Shown: piece by piece, positions 41,696-55,247 of the stretch
How positions within the stretch are numbered: the first letter of the stretch is position 1
How the letters are laid out: each line of letters starts with the position of its first letter
Source: Telmatactis stephensoni
Taxonomy: Eukaryota > Cnidaria > Anthozoa > Actiniaria > Isophelliidae
Length of the DNA: 64,000 nucleotides
Direction: 5' to 3'
Assembly (NCBI GenBank): GCA_029948255.1
Contig: JALIZF010001696.1
Coordinates: 186,001 to 250,000, forward strand
Program-made: the position numbers and the translations under genes
The notes under the pieces: generated by a model
The model's input: only the letters and a program-made list of their open reading frames with translations
What the model was told of the DNA's origin: nothing
The model's database searches: none

Positions 41696-44600
41696 ATGGA
41701 GCAAGAGGTAGGTTTACAAGTTATTCAATACTGTTTGTCGGTGGGGGAGAGGTCGGCAGTTAATGTAGCTGATGAAATAATATACGAGTATGATTGTTCG
41801 CAGTTTAACACTCGCTTTGTTTACTATTTTCTCCGTTTTTCGTGTTTAATGATCTGTGCAAGACCTTTGATATTGCTTGTTGTTGTAACCACAGGAGAAA
41901 GAAGTGCCAAGAGTTACAGAAGAAGCGATATTGGATAGTCTTTTTTACGCTTGCGATGATAAAGGAACTGGTTTTGTTGCTGTATCGAAACTCATAGAAT
42001 ATCTTCGATCTGCAATCGCCTCGGACACAGATAACAATAATATTGAGGTTGGTCTAAATTACTAAGTAACATTTATCTTCTTACAGATTCTCTTCTTCCT
42101 CTTGGAAAACACTACGTAAAGCTTAAAAATGTTATTTTTTCTCCCCTTTCTCCGGAAGCAAAGTGTAAATCGCAACGCTTAAATATCTTTTGTAAATGAC
42201 TTTATTGTTTCGTTTTTCTTCTTCTTCTTGGACTAGACAGAAAGCTGAAATGTTTAAGTTTACATGTTTAAAAGAGTGATGATAGCACTCATAATAAGTG
42301 TTTATAAGTTTTTTTAGGATTTCGTGATTAATTTAAAACGGTATTCCAAAACTACTGTACAAATGTAGATCTATACAAATTATTGATAAAAATCTTTAGT
42401 TAATGATTTGTGTTTGTTTTGCGTGTCTGTTTTAATTTTTTTAAACAGACAGTTTTCTTCATTTCTATTTTATTTCATACTACTATAAGGCTGCTACATG
42501 TACCTTTTAGATTAAACATATGTATCTTTCTTTAAACCAAGGAAAAGATGACCTTTATATACATGTAATTTGTCTAAATGTTAACAAAAGAAATAAAAAA
42601 ATGAAAAAATCCTTGCAACCAGAAATTGATAGTACATTTTCTATTTCGAATATAGTCGAATTCAATTTAACGTTATTTCAATTTTTGAGTTTGTTCTAAT
42701 TGAGAAAATGTTCTGTAAATAGTATTTTTGATACTAAATTGCACTTAGACCAAACAATGTCAAATGTATCCTTTAATTCCCTTCTTGCAGATGTCACATT
42801 CAGCTAAAGTGATCTGAAAAAAGGGTGAAAATTAGTAGAAATCCATTTATGTCAAGAAGGATTAAATGTTTTTTTTCCTGAGCTTTTAATTGTAGTATAT
42901 TTTTGGTATATTTTCATGTCCATATTTGAAAATATTTTGTAATATGTGACATAAAAGCAAATAGAATGAACAAATCTTTTATTGTAGGTATAATAATTTG
43001 GCCTTGTATAATGTGACATTTAACTACTTTTAAACAGTATTGTTATATGCTCACATAAAATCAAAATAGATTTTACAGCCCCTGTAGACTGCATATCTAT
43101 TAAATAATCTTGCTAATTTATGTGTAAATAAACTTAAAACCAATGATTTCTTATAAATTTACATTTAGTTTGACCTTAATAAATTAAGTTGCTTAATAAT
43201 GCCATGTATGTTGACAGCAATTGCTATAGCAACCAAATGGAAATTTGATGTGTAAAAATTAAAATTAATTAGTGATGATATTTTTATGGCACTGACAGCA
43301 TTATTAATTCTTACTGTATAAGAAAATTTTTGGGGCATTTTTTTTTTTTGATAATTCAAAATATATTGCATACAGTGTACAAACCTGTCCCCTCCCCCGT
43401 CCCCAGTGCCTGTTAACAGGTTAAGATGATTATTTTAATTGATGCTATTTATTATTTGATATTAATATTTCACTATACTGACTGTTTGCTCAATTCAGCA
43501 TTAATGTTATAGCATTTATTAAATTATATATTTATTATAATTTTCTCTAATAAAAAAAAGAAAACTGAGTGATATATATATCATTGCCAACTTACTGCTT
43601 GTTGAGTATACATGTATAGTATATTTATTATTATTATTAATTATTATTATAATTTTCTCTAATAAAAAAAACTGAGTGATATATATCAATGCCAACTTAC
43701 TGCTTGTTGAGTATACATAACATGTATAGTATATTTTTAATCTTCACCTTGCAGTATTGTCAGTAGCTCTTGCAAACAATTATAAATTATATATAATTTT
43801 TTGAAGGAAGTTTGAAATTCTTTGGCAGTCTGCTTTTTATCCTATGAATTATAATATCTCCACACAGCAGGATATTGTCTTGTATATCCTGTTTGACTTA
43901 GTTGTTTATTTAACATATTCAAATTACACATACAATCTGTGGATTTTGAGACATACAATTTTTTAACCAGTACTGAGGTCTTTTTTTATGTTTCAGTTTG
44001 TGGATAACTTAGATGACCTTTCGCTGATCCTTGATCCTGAAGGACAAGATGTTCATATTGACATTTCAACATATCAAGCTGGAATTAATGAATGGATTGA
44101 TGACATAAGAAAAAGAAGGTGAATTTTTCTGGATTACTTTAATATTTAATGTACATGTATTGCCACCTGGACATCTGCATTGGCTAGTTTTGAGGTAGAG
44201 AAATACCAATTGATATATTTAAGCTATATAAAATGGTTCAGTTATGTCGGTCTGTACTGTGATATAAACATGATGAAAAATATAGCTAGCACAAGAAAAG
44301 CAAGCTCAGACATAGACAAGGTGTAAGAGGCATTAGTTAGCCCAGTGTTTTCTTGCTTTTCTAGTGCTCTACATCTTCCAGAGTGTTTATATCACACATG
44401 CAGAGACATATATTAAGCAATTGCATGTTTGCTCAAATTATATAATATTTTTGACATTTTACTCCAATAATACATACATGTGATGTACATACTGTTATTT
44501 TCCATACGACAGATATCTTTCCTATATATGATTGAGTTATTAAGCAAGGCGTGTCTAGCAACATTATACAATTCTTGTACATATACATAAACATATCCCT

Positions 44601-47600
44601 AGTTTGCAAAATTCAAAATGAAAAGAAATTTGGTTGATGTACAATGTATATGAATACAGTCGTGTATCAGCAACAGCTTTGAAAAAACAGGTCTGAGTGG
44701 GCTTAAATTTACAAGACACATTTGTGTGTAATGTACTATACATCATAATTTTTGTGTTACGATGTAAACTGTATCAACATTGAGTTTTCTGATAGCCAGT
44801 CACACAATTACAAAAAAAGTAAAAAAAAATGTAATTCAATTTTAGTATAAATTATTAAATATTGAATGAATATATTTATTCAATATTTATATAAATCCAG
44901 CCTGTATTGAGCTAACTAGCTCATACTGTACATGTATGCACTCAACATGTGTATATTGTCATTCAATTAGTGAATATTTTCATGACCAGAGCATATTATT
45001 TCTTACTTGTCTTCCACTTACCCTGCAACTGTTATGTTAAGTACTAATTAAATATTAATTATATACTGCTTGCTCTATGACAAAATTATTTTATTGATAG
45101 AGATGCTACTAGCAGTTAAATATCATGCTTATAAATTTGTTTCAGTATTGCAAGTGTTGATGATGATTTTCTATCCTCGGTATCCATCAACTGTGCTGTA
45201 AGTATTTCTTCTGCAAAGACTGCAAAGTTTATTTATTTTTTATTTATTTTTTTAATTATAAAAATACATGTACTGTAATACCCACCCCCCCCCCCCCCTC
45301 CCCAACTCACTTGGCTCTTTGGCTCTATACTCAGGGAGCACAAGCTAACACTTGGCTCTTCTCAGGGAAAACAAGTTAATATTAACTAATAAATATAATT
45401 GTATTCCTTAAGTAATGAGATTCAATTTTTCTTTCTATTGCTCTTGACAGTCCCCTGCTTTCCGATCGTTCCAAAATGATGATTATAGCCACCATGGTGA
45501 GTAATTACTGATTAAAGAGGTACCCACAAAAATGGCCCAACTGACATTACTCACTCACTCACACTCACACTCACTATCTATTTAACATGGGTTTCCACTG
45601 ATAAGTGGGTTAGACGTTGCATGGTTATCATGTAGTTTCTTACTCCACTTAATGCGATGACTGGTGTCCACAACAGCAAGGCTGTTGACTCATCCTCAGA
45701 CACCTCCTCTCCCCATGTTTTGCAGGGCCTGCCCATTTTTGTTGTGACTGGAAGTTACTATATTAACAGCTAAAGTCAGTTTATACCAAAATATCAATTA
45801 ATGTCTGATTATATATCAGAAAAGTCACTTAGACAGTCCATTTTCATGGACAATCCTTCTGTTGTTTGTCAGAAGATAGGCATGGCATTGATGGGTGCAC
45901 TACTATTAACTAAAAACTTACAGTACTAAGTTAGTTTGAATATTTTGTGTTTGCTATCCTCCTTCTTATCATCATCATTGACACTGTCACTTATTATACA
46001 CTGTCACTTATTATATATTGTCTTGCTATTTCTCTTTAGTAACCAGTACTCCTAACCTCAGTACTAACAGTGTAGAAGGACTTGGTGGAGAGTCACCACT
46101 GAAAAATGACAGGTAAAAACAATGCAAACCAACCATGGATATTAAATTTATGTGACTTTGTAGTCTTGCCTGACATTTGCACTTACAAGTGGTGGAGGTT
46201 TTGGCATAAATGTAGTCCATCACATCAACCTACATGTACCACATGATGTTTCTCAGTTTCCTGGTATGCTGTCCTGTACAGTATATAATGATAGATCATT
46301 CTGTAATTATTCTAAAAGGTACCTTATATATTTTACATCCTACATTTTAACTCTTTAACTTAAAACTAAACTTCCAGAGTAAAAGAACAGTGTAAGGCAT
46401 GGCTCCCCTCTATACCTGTGCTGCCTTGCCTATTTGGGGAGGGTTGGGGCAGTTAGGGAAGGTAAAAGATTGGAAAAGTGAGGTAGTTCGGGAGATGTAT
46501 ATATATTGTTATTGGATGAAGGAGAAGTCACCAGTTGCATTGGCTTTTCCCCTTTTTTCCAATAATTATTATTAATAAGTAATCTAGGAAGACATTCATC
46601 AGGCACACAAACAGAACTTTAAATTGATATAATTATATTAAGTTTTGTATGGCATCTTATGTTTCAGTGACAGAGCTGCAGAGATGACATCAATAATAGA
46701 AACTTTGCAGTTAAATAACAAAAGATTAATGGAACAACATGCTGTAATACAAGCCCAGGTATCGGTACATGCTCAACTCAGTCATTATTTAAGTCTATAT
46801 GGTATCAAGAGACCATAATACTAAGAGAGCGAAACTCAGTTTGATGTCTGTGCTGATGTTTACCACGACTAAGGCTAATTTTAGTAATTTCACTATCATT
46901 CGCACAAGGCTCTTGAACAATAAAATTCCATTGCCGAAACCAAATGGTCCAGTCCACGTGCACATTAAAAAATCAAATTCTATTGTTTGAGAGCCTTGTG
47001 TGCACAGTGGCAAAATTGCTAAAAATAGCCTTAGTCGCTGTGAACATCACACAGACATCAATACTGAGTTTCGCTCTCTTAGTATTATGGCCTCTTGATG
47101 GTACCCTGTGGCACAAAAATGTTTGTGGGATTATTAAAGGAGTTTAATTTTGCAGATGTTTGCAATTGGAAATTCCCATGAAATTACATAAAATGACTTT
47201 CATTTTAGATGGAGCAAACAGAAGAGACTAACACACAACTCCATTCAGAAGTCAAAACATTGAAGAAACAGTTACAGAGGTGATTATATAGAGCGGTTTT
47301 CGTATGAGTGGGAAACTGACCGTACCGTACCGTGACCGTGTCAGTACCGTAATGTCCATAAAAACATTCGAAATTCCGGCCGTAACCGTACCGTGCATTG
47401 ACCGTAACTGGTACGGTCAGTTTTCCACTCATACGAAAAGCGCTCTAGTTATGTCTTTGACAGTGTTCCCCAAAAATATTATACGCAGTGCCTGCAGCAT
47501 TATTTGCTGACTGCTATAGTATATACGGACATTAATAACACTTAAACGTAACACTGGACGGAACTGTTAACGTTGGACGTTCAGCCGAGCTTAAGCACGA

Positions 47601-50600
47601 GACGTTTTTGTCAACACAGACGTCACGTGTACGTTTTTGTCCGTGCGTGCGCTGTCATAAGAGAGATTAAGCATCACGTACACGGGGAACGGCAGACGGC
47701 AGACAGGATCACGTGACCTACGAATTTAGCACCCGACGTTGCGCGTATGGTACTCAAACGAAAGAGCGACTTTCCACGTTTACGGCAAACGTAAAATGAT
47801 CCATCCTCGCGTTGAAACAGCAACGCCAGACGCGAAAAAAGCAGGTCACGTGATCCTCTTTGCCGTTTTCCGTGTACGTGATGCTTAATCTCTCTTAGAG
47901 TCGTTTTCGTATGAGTGGGAAACTTACCGCGCCGTACCGTGACCGTGTCAGTGCCGTAATGTCTATAAAAACATTCGAAATTCATGCCGTAACCGTATCG
48001 TATCGTAACCGTGCAGTTTTCCCACTCATACGAAAACGACTCTATTAGATGAAAACTAGAACGCGAGAAAGTCTCAACATGAATTAGATGTTGGTCTACA
48101 ACAGCAGCAGTATTTTAGGCTTAACAAGAGCATTTTTCTTTTTCTGAGAGACTGTTGAATTAATAAGATTGAAGAAAATAAAACTCGCAGAAGGAAGAAC
48201 AAGTGTTGTGACCCATCAATGGGCTGTCATGACAAAAATGAAAATAATTATTAATAGTTCATGTTTTCGTGATCCCTACAGTTTACAGTCAGTGTCATTA
48301 AAATGTAAGGAGTTGGAAGCAGAGAACCTTGAGCTTCGACAGTCTGGTAAGACAAATACATGCTGAACATTACAATTGTATCTGTAGTGTCAAACAATGG
48401 TTGTTTCCCAAGATACAATTGAGTGAGCCCTGTACTACCCAAAGCCTTGGTTTCAGTGCGTACTATAATAGTTTATATAATAATTGGCATATTACGCGCG
48501 CTCTGATTGGTCGAACAACCATGTGTGATTAGAAGTACACACACCTAGATGGACGTCATCGAATCTTACGCGCGCTCTGATTGGTTGGAATGTTTCGATA
48601 AATATTATATAAAACAGATAGATTCCATTTTTCCGTGCGTCTGTACTCTAATCGATGCACAGATGACGTCAAAATGTGGTGAGAACAAAAAAGTACGCCA
48701 CGAGACGAAGTCGAATACTGAAAATGACAGTTTGCATATAATATTAAAAGCAGCTTTAGTTGCTACAAACAATGTAAAATTTACATGATAACAAAGTAGT
48801 GTTGCATGGAGGTTCCAAAAACAGCTCGTGTAATAGATGCATGACTCAGACTGCATCCACCTCTATGATGTTGCGTGCAACATTGTGCACAGCAGTCGCA
48901 AGTTTAGGGTTGATCTGTACTTCTGCAACATTTTCTGCAAAATTGCACACAATGCTACGTGGCAATTGTGCTGTCCTGTGATGTTGCAGATAATGTTGTA
49001 TCGTAAGTCCAGGCATTGAAGGTGCCCAGGGTTCGTACGCCTCCTGGACTTCCTGGATTTTTTTTCGTCTTCCTGGAAAGTCCTTGAAAGTCCAGGATTT
49101 CTTAAAAAACTTCCATGGAGAATTCCTGGAAAACACAAAGGAATAAGTGTGCATTCACTGTGCGTATATGTTCACGTAAAAGCTTCGTTTACATTCCTTA
49201 ACTCAGCCATTAAAAAACGTTATGCAAATGTATTTTGCTGTCTGAGTGAAAAAAACTCCTAGAAAACTCCTGGAAATAATCTGAAAATCCTTCTTCAAAC
49301 TCCTGGATTTAGTAAATTTCCTGGACATACGAACCCTGTCAAGGTAATAATCAACATCCTCTTTGAATTAAAGTTGCAGACTCTAAAGAAATATCTACAA
49401 ATCTTCAGAATCAAAATGCTTTGATGGTAAATATTTACATTTGTAGTTTACTGTTGTCAAAGTGACCGTCTCTTCCTAATGTCTAACAAATATAGCACTA
49501 GCAAAGTCGGTGATAAATGCTGTGATCATCCAAGACTCCTCTATAAATTACTCTGAAAATGGTGACATGATTGCAGTGCATTCCACAATTTTTCTCTGGG
49601 TCGTCCGGTTTTCCTCCTTAGTAAAAACGAACTAGTGAGCTGAGATTTGTATGCATGCATAGAATATTAAATGTAACGGTAATGATCAATGTATAGCTGG
49701 TACAGTGTCCGCCAATTAGTGCTCAAACACTAGAACACATCGGACGCTTAAATAAACAGTTATATTTTGTTATTTCTGAATTTCTGAATTTCAAGTTCCA
49801 AAGTAGAACTTAAGCTGGAACTTCCAAACTACATGCACATGCAGCTTCGAAACCTTCTTGTCAATAGTCATGTGAAACGCACTGTCAGTACAATCATGCA
49901 GTATTGGGACCAATGCCTTGTGTGTTTCTGTTGTAGGTAAAAGAAAAGAGCAACTTAGAAAGTTGTATAGAACAATTACAGTCTAAAGTAAGTCAATGTC
50001 TTTGTTCTTACATTTTATTCGAACATGACTTGCTTCATTTTTTTTGTCATTTCGTATATTTTCAGCTAATATCTGCCGAAGTTCAACTTGATTCACTTCA
50101 AGATGAAAGAAGAGCCTTGACTGAAGCACTAGGTATCCAAAAGGTACGACCTTTTAGCTTTTGATATGAAAAAAAAGTTATGCTGAAAATGCTCATCGTC
50201 GACCATCATTTGAAGACTGTTACGTGTTACCGACGTTAAATACGGTTGCTCTACCTCTCTATATCGGCCACCCTTGGAAAATAGTAACGACCGCTATATA
50301 GAGGTTGGCCGTTTAATAGCGAGCTGTAGCAGCCTCACCGATGAATCATCGTTGACTGAGGCTGCTACGGCTCTCTATTACAGAAACGGATATCGCTAGT
50401 TCGCTGTTTTTATGCGCGCGCCGTCGTCTTCACTTCATTCCCAGAGCCGTTGTCTCCTGCGGATGTTCGACGAAATAACGAGGAGCATGTGCATTTAGAA
50501 AGAACTGTTTTGGGGACTTGATTGGGTCGTGTGAAAGCCGCAACCGAAGTTTTGCTGAGAATAGAATCCCGATGACCATGACGGCGCGCACATCAAAGTT

Positions 50601-53600
50601 CTTTGATATCTACGTCGTCGTTATTAGGTTGTAGTGTAGACATTTCAAAAGAAAGCAGTACCACAGAAGACTAACCACGGCATTCGGAGAAAATACATTC
50701 ACGTATTGGGCTCCGTCGCTGCGCCACTCCGCCCGATACTAGCCGTCAATATTTGTGGTATTACCGTCTCAAAATCGCAATTAGTTTATAGTATTCAGAC
50801 AATCTAACTCAGTAATATAATGATGGGCAGAATTTTGCAATATCATTTCCAGTTTGAACATTTCCGCCTATTTATTTCATGGAAGTCTACCGCCCTATTC
50901 CGAGATTTTTGTGTGACGCAGCGCCGCGTATTTATGCAAACATTTGTCTTAGTTGAATCTCACCTTTTATTAAAACGTCTTTTTGCAGCAAGTCAATATG
51001 AGACTTGAAGAAATACAGAATGTAAAAGAAGATCTGGTCCAGGTAAACAATAAGCTTTCGTTGTTTTATCAGCTCAAGAATATTGCTTATTTGTTGCTGA
51101 ACTCTTAGTAGGCAGGGAGGATAGTCTGATTTGCGGAATGAATATGGTTGAGATTTCAACACACTAAGAGAGCGTACAACGAGGCGTATGAAAAAAAAAA
51201 ATTGCTGCCCGTTTCTCGAAAGACTCGATAACTTTACGGGCCCGTTGATTTACTTGAAATATACGGTAGGCCGCGAATACCTCTGAAGTTATGCGTGAAA
51301 TCAAAGAAATCGTAAATAGCGCGCGCTTTGAGAACACCCGAAAACCTTATCGCGTAAGTTGACGGACCACTGGCTAGGAAGGGGCATTGGCGAGGAAGCT
51401 ATAAAACCTTAAAAAAGAAGTCTTTTCACACGCTGTTTCAGATTTTCATTCATTCCTTATTGCTTTTGTAAATATGTTCCTTTTACAACCCTTTATTAAC
51501 CTTATTTGTCGGCCGGAATAATAGAGTGTAACAATTCATAGGTGGTTCTATATAGAGATTGTAAACGTTAATAGGAAAGTGAGAAATGGGAGGATAACAG
51601 AACAGTAACCTAGTTGAATGAGAAACGTTATTTATTTAGTATCCTTATGCAGCGACGTATAAGGGCATACAAGTGTATGTCGAGATTCTGTCAGTAGAAT
51701 TCAATTTTATAATTAGCAATCACGATTTTTTCTGTATTTATCAAAATATTGCGCAGCTTGTGGTATTTCTAACTGCATAATGGACTGAAGATGTTTTAAT
51801 ATTTTTGTGTTCTGTCTTTTAGGAGTCATCGTCAAAAACTGAATATCTTTCTTCTGTTATTCATGAGCTGTCTCTAGCCAATGAGGTATTCACTTAAGCT
51901 TCTTATAATACGACAATATGGTGCACTTGTCCTCTTGGTGATAAAATCACGAAATTTGTCGTCTCACCTTACAGTGCACAATCGGCCATTTTTTGTACCA
52001 TATTGTCGACAATAAGTTATTTGAAAAACGTAGCACTTCAAAATGATCATGAGGCAGTGAGTTTATGTACTGTACACCAGATTTATGTACTGTTTATGTA
52101 CTGTACACCAGATTTCGTATCAGTGTGAAACGGACCGCGCCATGCCGTGCCCATGTCGGTAGAGGTTATTTCGCGAGCTTCAGAACGACATTTCGCGTCA
52201 AAAGGTCCCGTTCTTAGGGCTAGAAAAAGGTTAGGTTTAGGGCTAGAGACTGGGATAGGGTCTACCCCTAAAACCTAAAATCTAGCTCTAATAATGGGGT
52301 CCTCTGACGCGAAATTCGTTCTGAAGCTCGCGAAATAACCTCTACCGCCCATGTCAGTGCCGTGTTGTCTATAAAAACATTCCAAATTCCTGCCGTAACT
52401 GTGGCGTGACCGTGCGGTGCAGTTTTCACAGTCATACGAAATCTACTCTAATTAAGGCTGGTATGGTGAAAGTGATAACGACAGAGCAGTACCCTAAAAA
52501 CACGCGTTCACCCTTAATCTAGAGCTCGAAGGATGTTTGTTTTCACTATGGATAAGTTTTTCTTGATTCATTTATAGGACTTGAAGACAGAGAAAAGTAA
52601 ACTCGCGGAAGCTCTTTCAGACTTAAATGGGGAATTGTCAAGGTATGCGTCCTAAAAAACACCTTAATTTGACAAACAGAAGCAACAACAACTACAACAA
52701 CAACCACAACAACAACAACAACAACTCGAGTTAACAATGGTGTGATGGTGATTCAAAGTATCGCTAATGGTAATGTTGAACAATTCAAGATTGTAATATC
52801 TCGTCTAATTCGCTTTTTTCTTATCTCGTCAGATTACGAAAGCACAACTCACCAAAGATTCCTACTAACTTGAAGAGTCCCTACCAGACTAGCACACCAG
52901 CGAGAAAGCATTTTTCACTTAAACAAGAACTAGAAGAGCACTTGGTAGGTAGTCATCCCTACTTTGCAGTATTTTGACATAATATTGAAGTGAAGTAGGG
53001 GAGGAAGGGGAGGGTGATAGGGGTGTGGGTGGGTGTGGGTTGGAAGGAAGGGGGGTGGAGAGGGGGACGCAGATTTATATCCTGCAAAGCTCTCTCGACC
53101 AGGACAGTACGTGTCATGACATTGTCAGCCATGTTGGAGCAATATACCGTATTCTGTTTAATCGATAAAATTAAAACTGTAGCATTAAATTATGCTCTCT
53201 TCCCTAGACCTTTGATGGTAAAGACTTGCCATCGCCACTAATTGGTGCAGGTCTGCACAACGATAGTTTAAATCAAAGTGATACACAAAGCCTCGACCAA
53301 TCATGGATGTCTTTTCTATCATGTGACTCTGCAAATTCTTCCTTTGAGAGTTACAGTATCATAGCATCGCAAGTGGTAAGTTGGGCTTTATTTTTTCATT
53401 TCTCTTCTCTTCTCTTTTTATACGAGTTTTGCTAATATATCAAAGCGTTCTATTACAGGCCAGTGAATTTAAAGAAAAGAAGGAAAAGGCCTTGCTTCAA
53501 ATTGAGGAGCTGGATAAACTAGAGAAAACACCTGAAATTAAAGAGAAACAACGGGTACGTTTGCAAATATCTTGCTGCTGCTGCTGCTGCTGTTGATGAT

Positions 53601-55199
53601 GATGATGATTTAAAAGCGACAACGTCAGTGTTTGTGGTGATTAGGGACCTTAAGTAGGAGACGTTTTTGTCAACACGGATGTCACACGGACATTTTCGTT
53701 TATTTGTTGGCCGTCATAGATGAGGATGCTGTTCTTGGTAGAAGATGAAAAAGCCTTAACCGACCTTCTGCTTAACGAAAACAGACACATAATCCATGAT
53801 GGCGAACGGATGAAGAAGAACGTACACTGCGGTGACGTCCGCGTTGACAAAAACGTATCATGCTTAAGCTCCCTATTAACAATATAATCGGGGAGGGTCA
53901 TAACTTTTTGGGCCCGTGAAAAGGGAGGTTCATTAAAAAACGGAGCAGTGAAAAAGCGAATATTTTGCTATTTAATAGGCCAAATCCCAAGAGAGGGTCA
54001 GGAACTTCATTCACATCATTTTCATCACTAAATTTAAAATCTCCCCCCCCCTGCTAATATCTGACAAGTCCCTAATCCGATTCCTTTGTACAGTGCACGA
54101 AATTTGAACGTTAATTTCTTTGGTTGCAATTATGCCTGTACATAACAATTATCGTGAAAAATGAAAATAGTTTAGTAATCTTAACAAATTGTACCTTTAA
54201 GATAAATCTTACTTTTCGTTGTTTCCATAGCAACTGAAAATCCAGTTTGACAAGGATGTCGACCAGTTTGCCGAAAGAATCAATTTGCTCGGTTTGAAGA
54301 AGAAGAACGCAGAGAAGAGATGTGCTAAGTTGTTGGTTGTCATGAAGAAGCTAAAAGGTATACGTATGCTCTTTGTAATTCGTTCTCTACCCTGCATTCG
54401 AGCTATATTTCCGCAAAGTCTCTACACAAAATAGTTGGATAACGGAAGTGGTTACAAGTGCAATGTCAGTTTTAATACAAGTGCAATGTCAGTTTAATAC
54501 AAGTGCAATGTTAGTTTAATACAAGTGCAATTTCAGTTTAATACAAGTGCAATGTCAGTTTAATACAAGTGCAATGTCAGTTTAATACAAGTGCAATGTC
54601 AGTTTAATACAAGTGCAATGTCAGTTTAATACAAGTGCAATGTCAGTTTAATACAAGTGCAATGTCAGTTACAGTGTGTCTGGTTCTTTTGTCAGTATCT
54701 TTATACACCATACTCCATAATGTGATTATGGATAAAGGGTAACAGACGAAAGTTTTCACTTCTACAAAGGCGAAGTCAGGAATTCCTATCTTTCCCCTGG
54801 CCTTCTCTGTCTACCGTAGTTTTCTTGTTGTTTATTAATGGATCCCCCACTATGTTGAACTCGAAACACAGCATGCAGTACCTTTATTAAGCGGACCCTT
54901 TATTAAGCGGATACTCGCTAACAAGCGGGCACTACTTCAGGTTCCGGAAGAAAATTCTTCATATATATATTATAAATTGAACCTCTGTCACATTTTCGTT
55001 GTAGAGGAAAGCAAGCAGTTTCAAGATGAGCGTGATAAAGCTTATCAAAAGCTTGGCAATATGTCCTTGAATACTGATAATCTGGATACTAGGTATGTTT
55101 AGTTGTGTTTGTAAACACATACGCAGACAGACAAACAGATAGACAGGTTGACAAACAGTACACAGGTAGGCAGATAGGCAGGCAGGCGACCGACGAACG

Positions 55200-55247
<48 letters not shown>

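Noticed and set aside
54451..54672. Regular repeats as a CRISPR array
   Set aside because: The units are contiguous 22-bp tandem copies without unique spacers, and the genome is eukaryotic.
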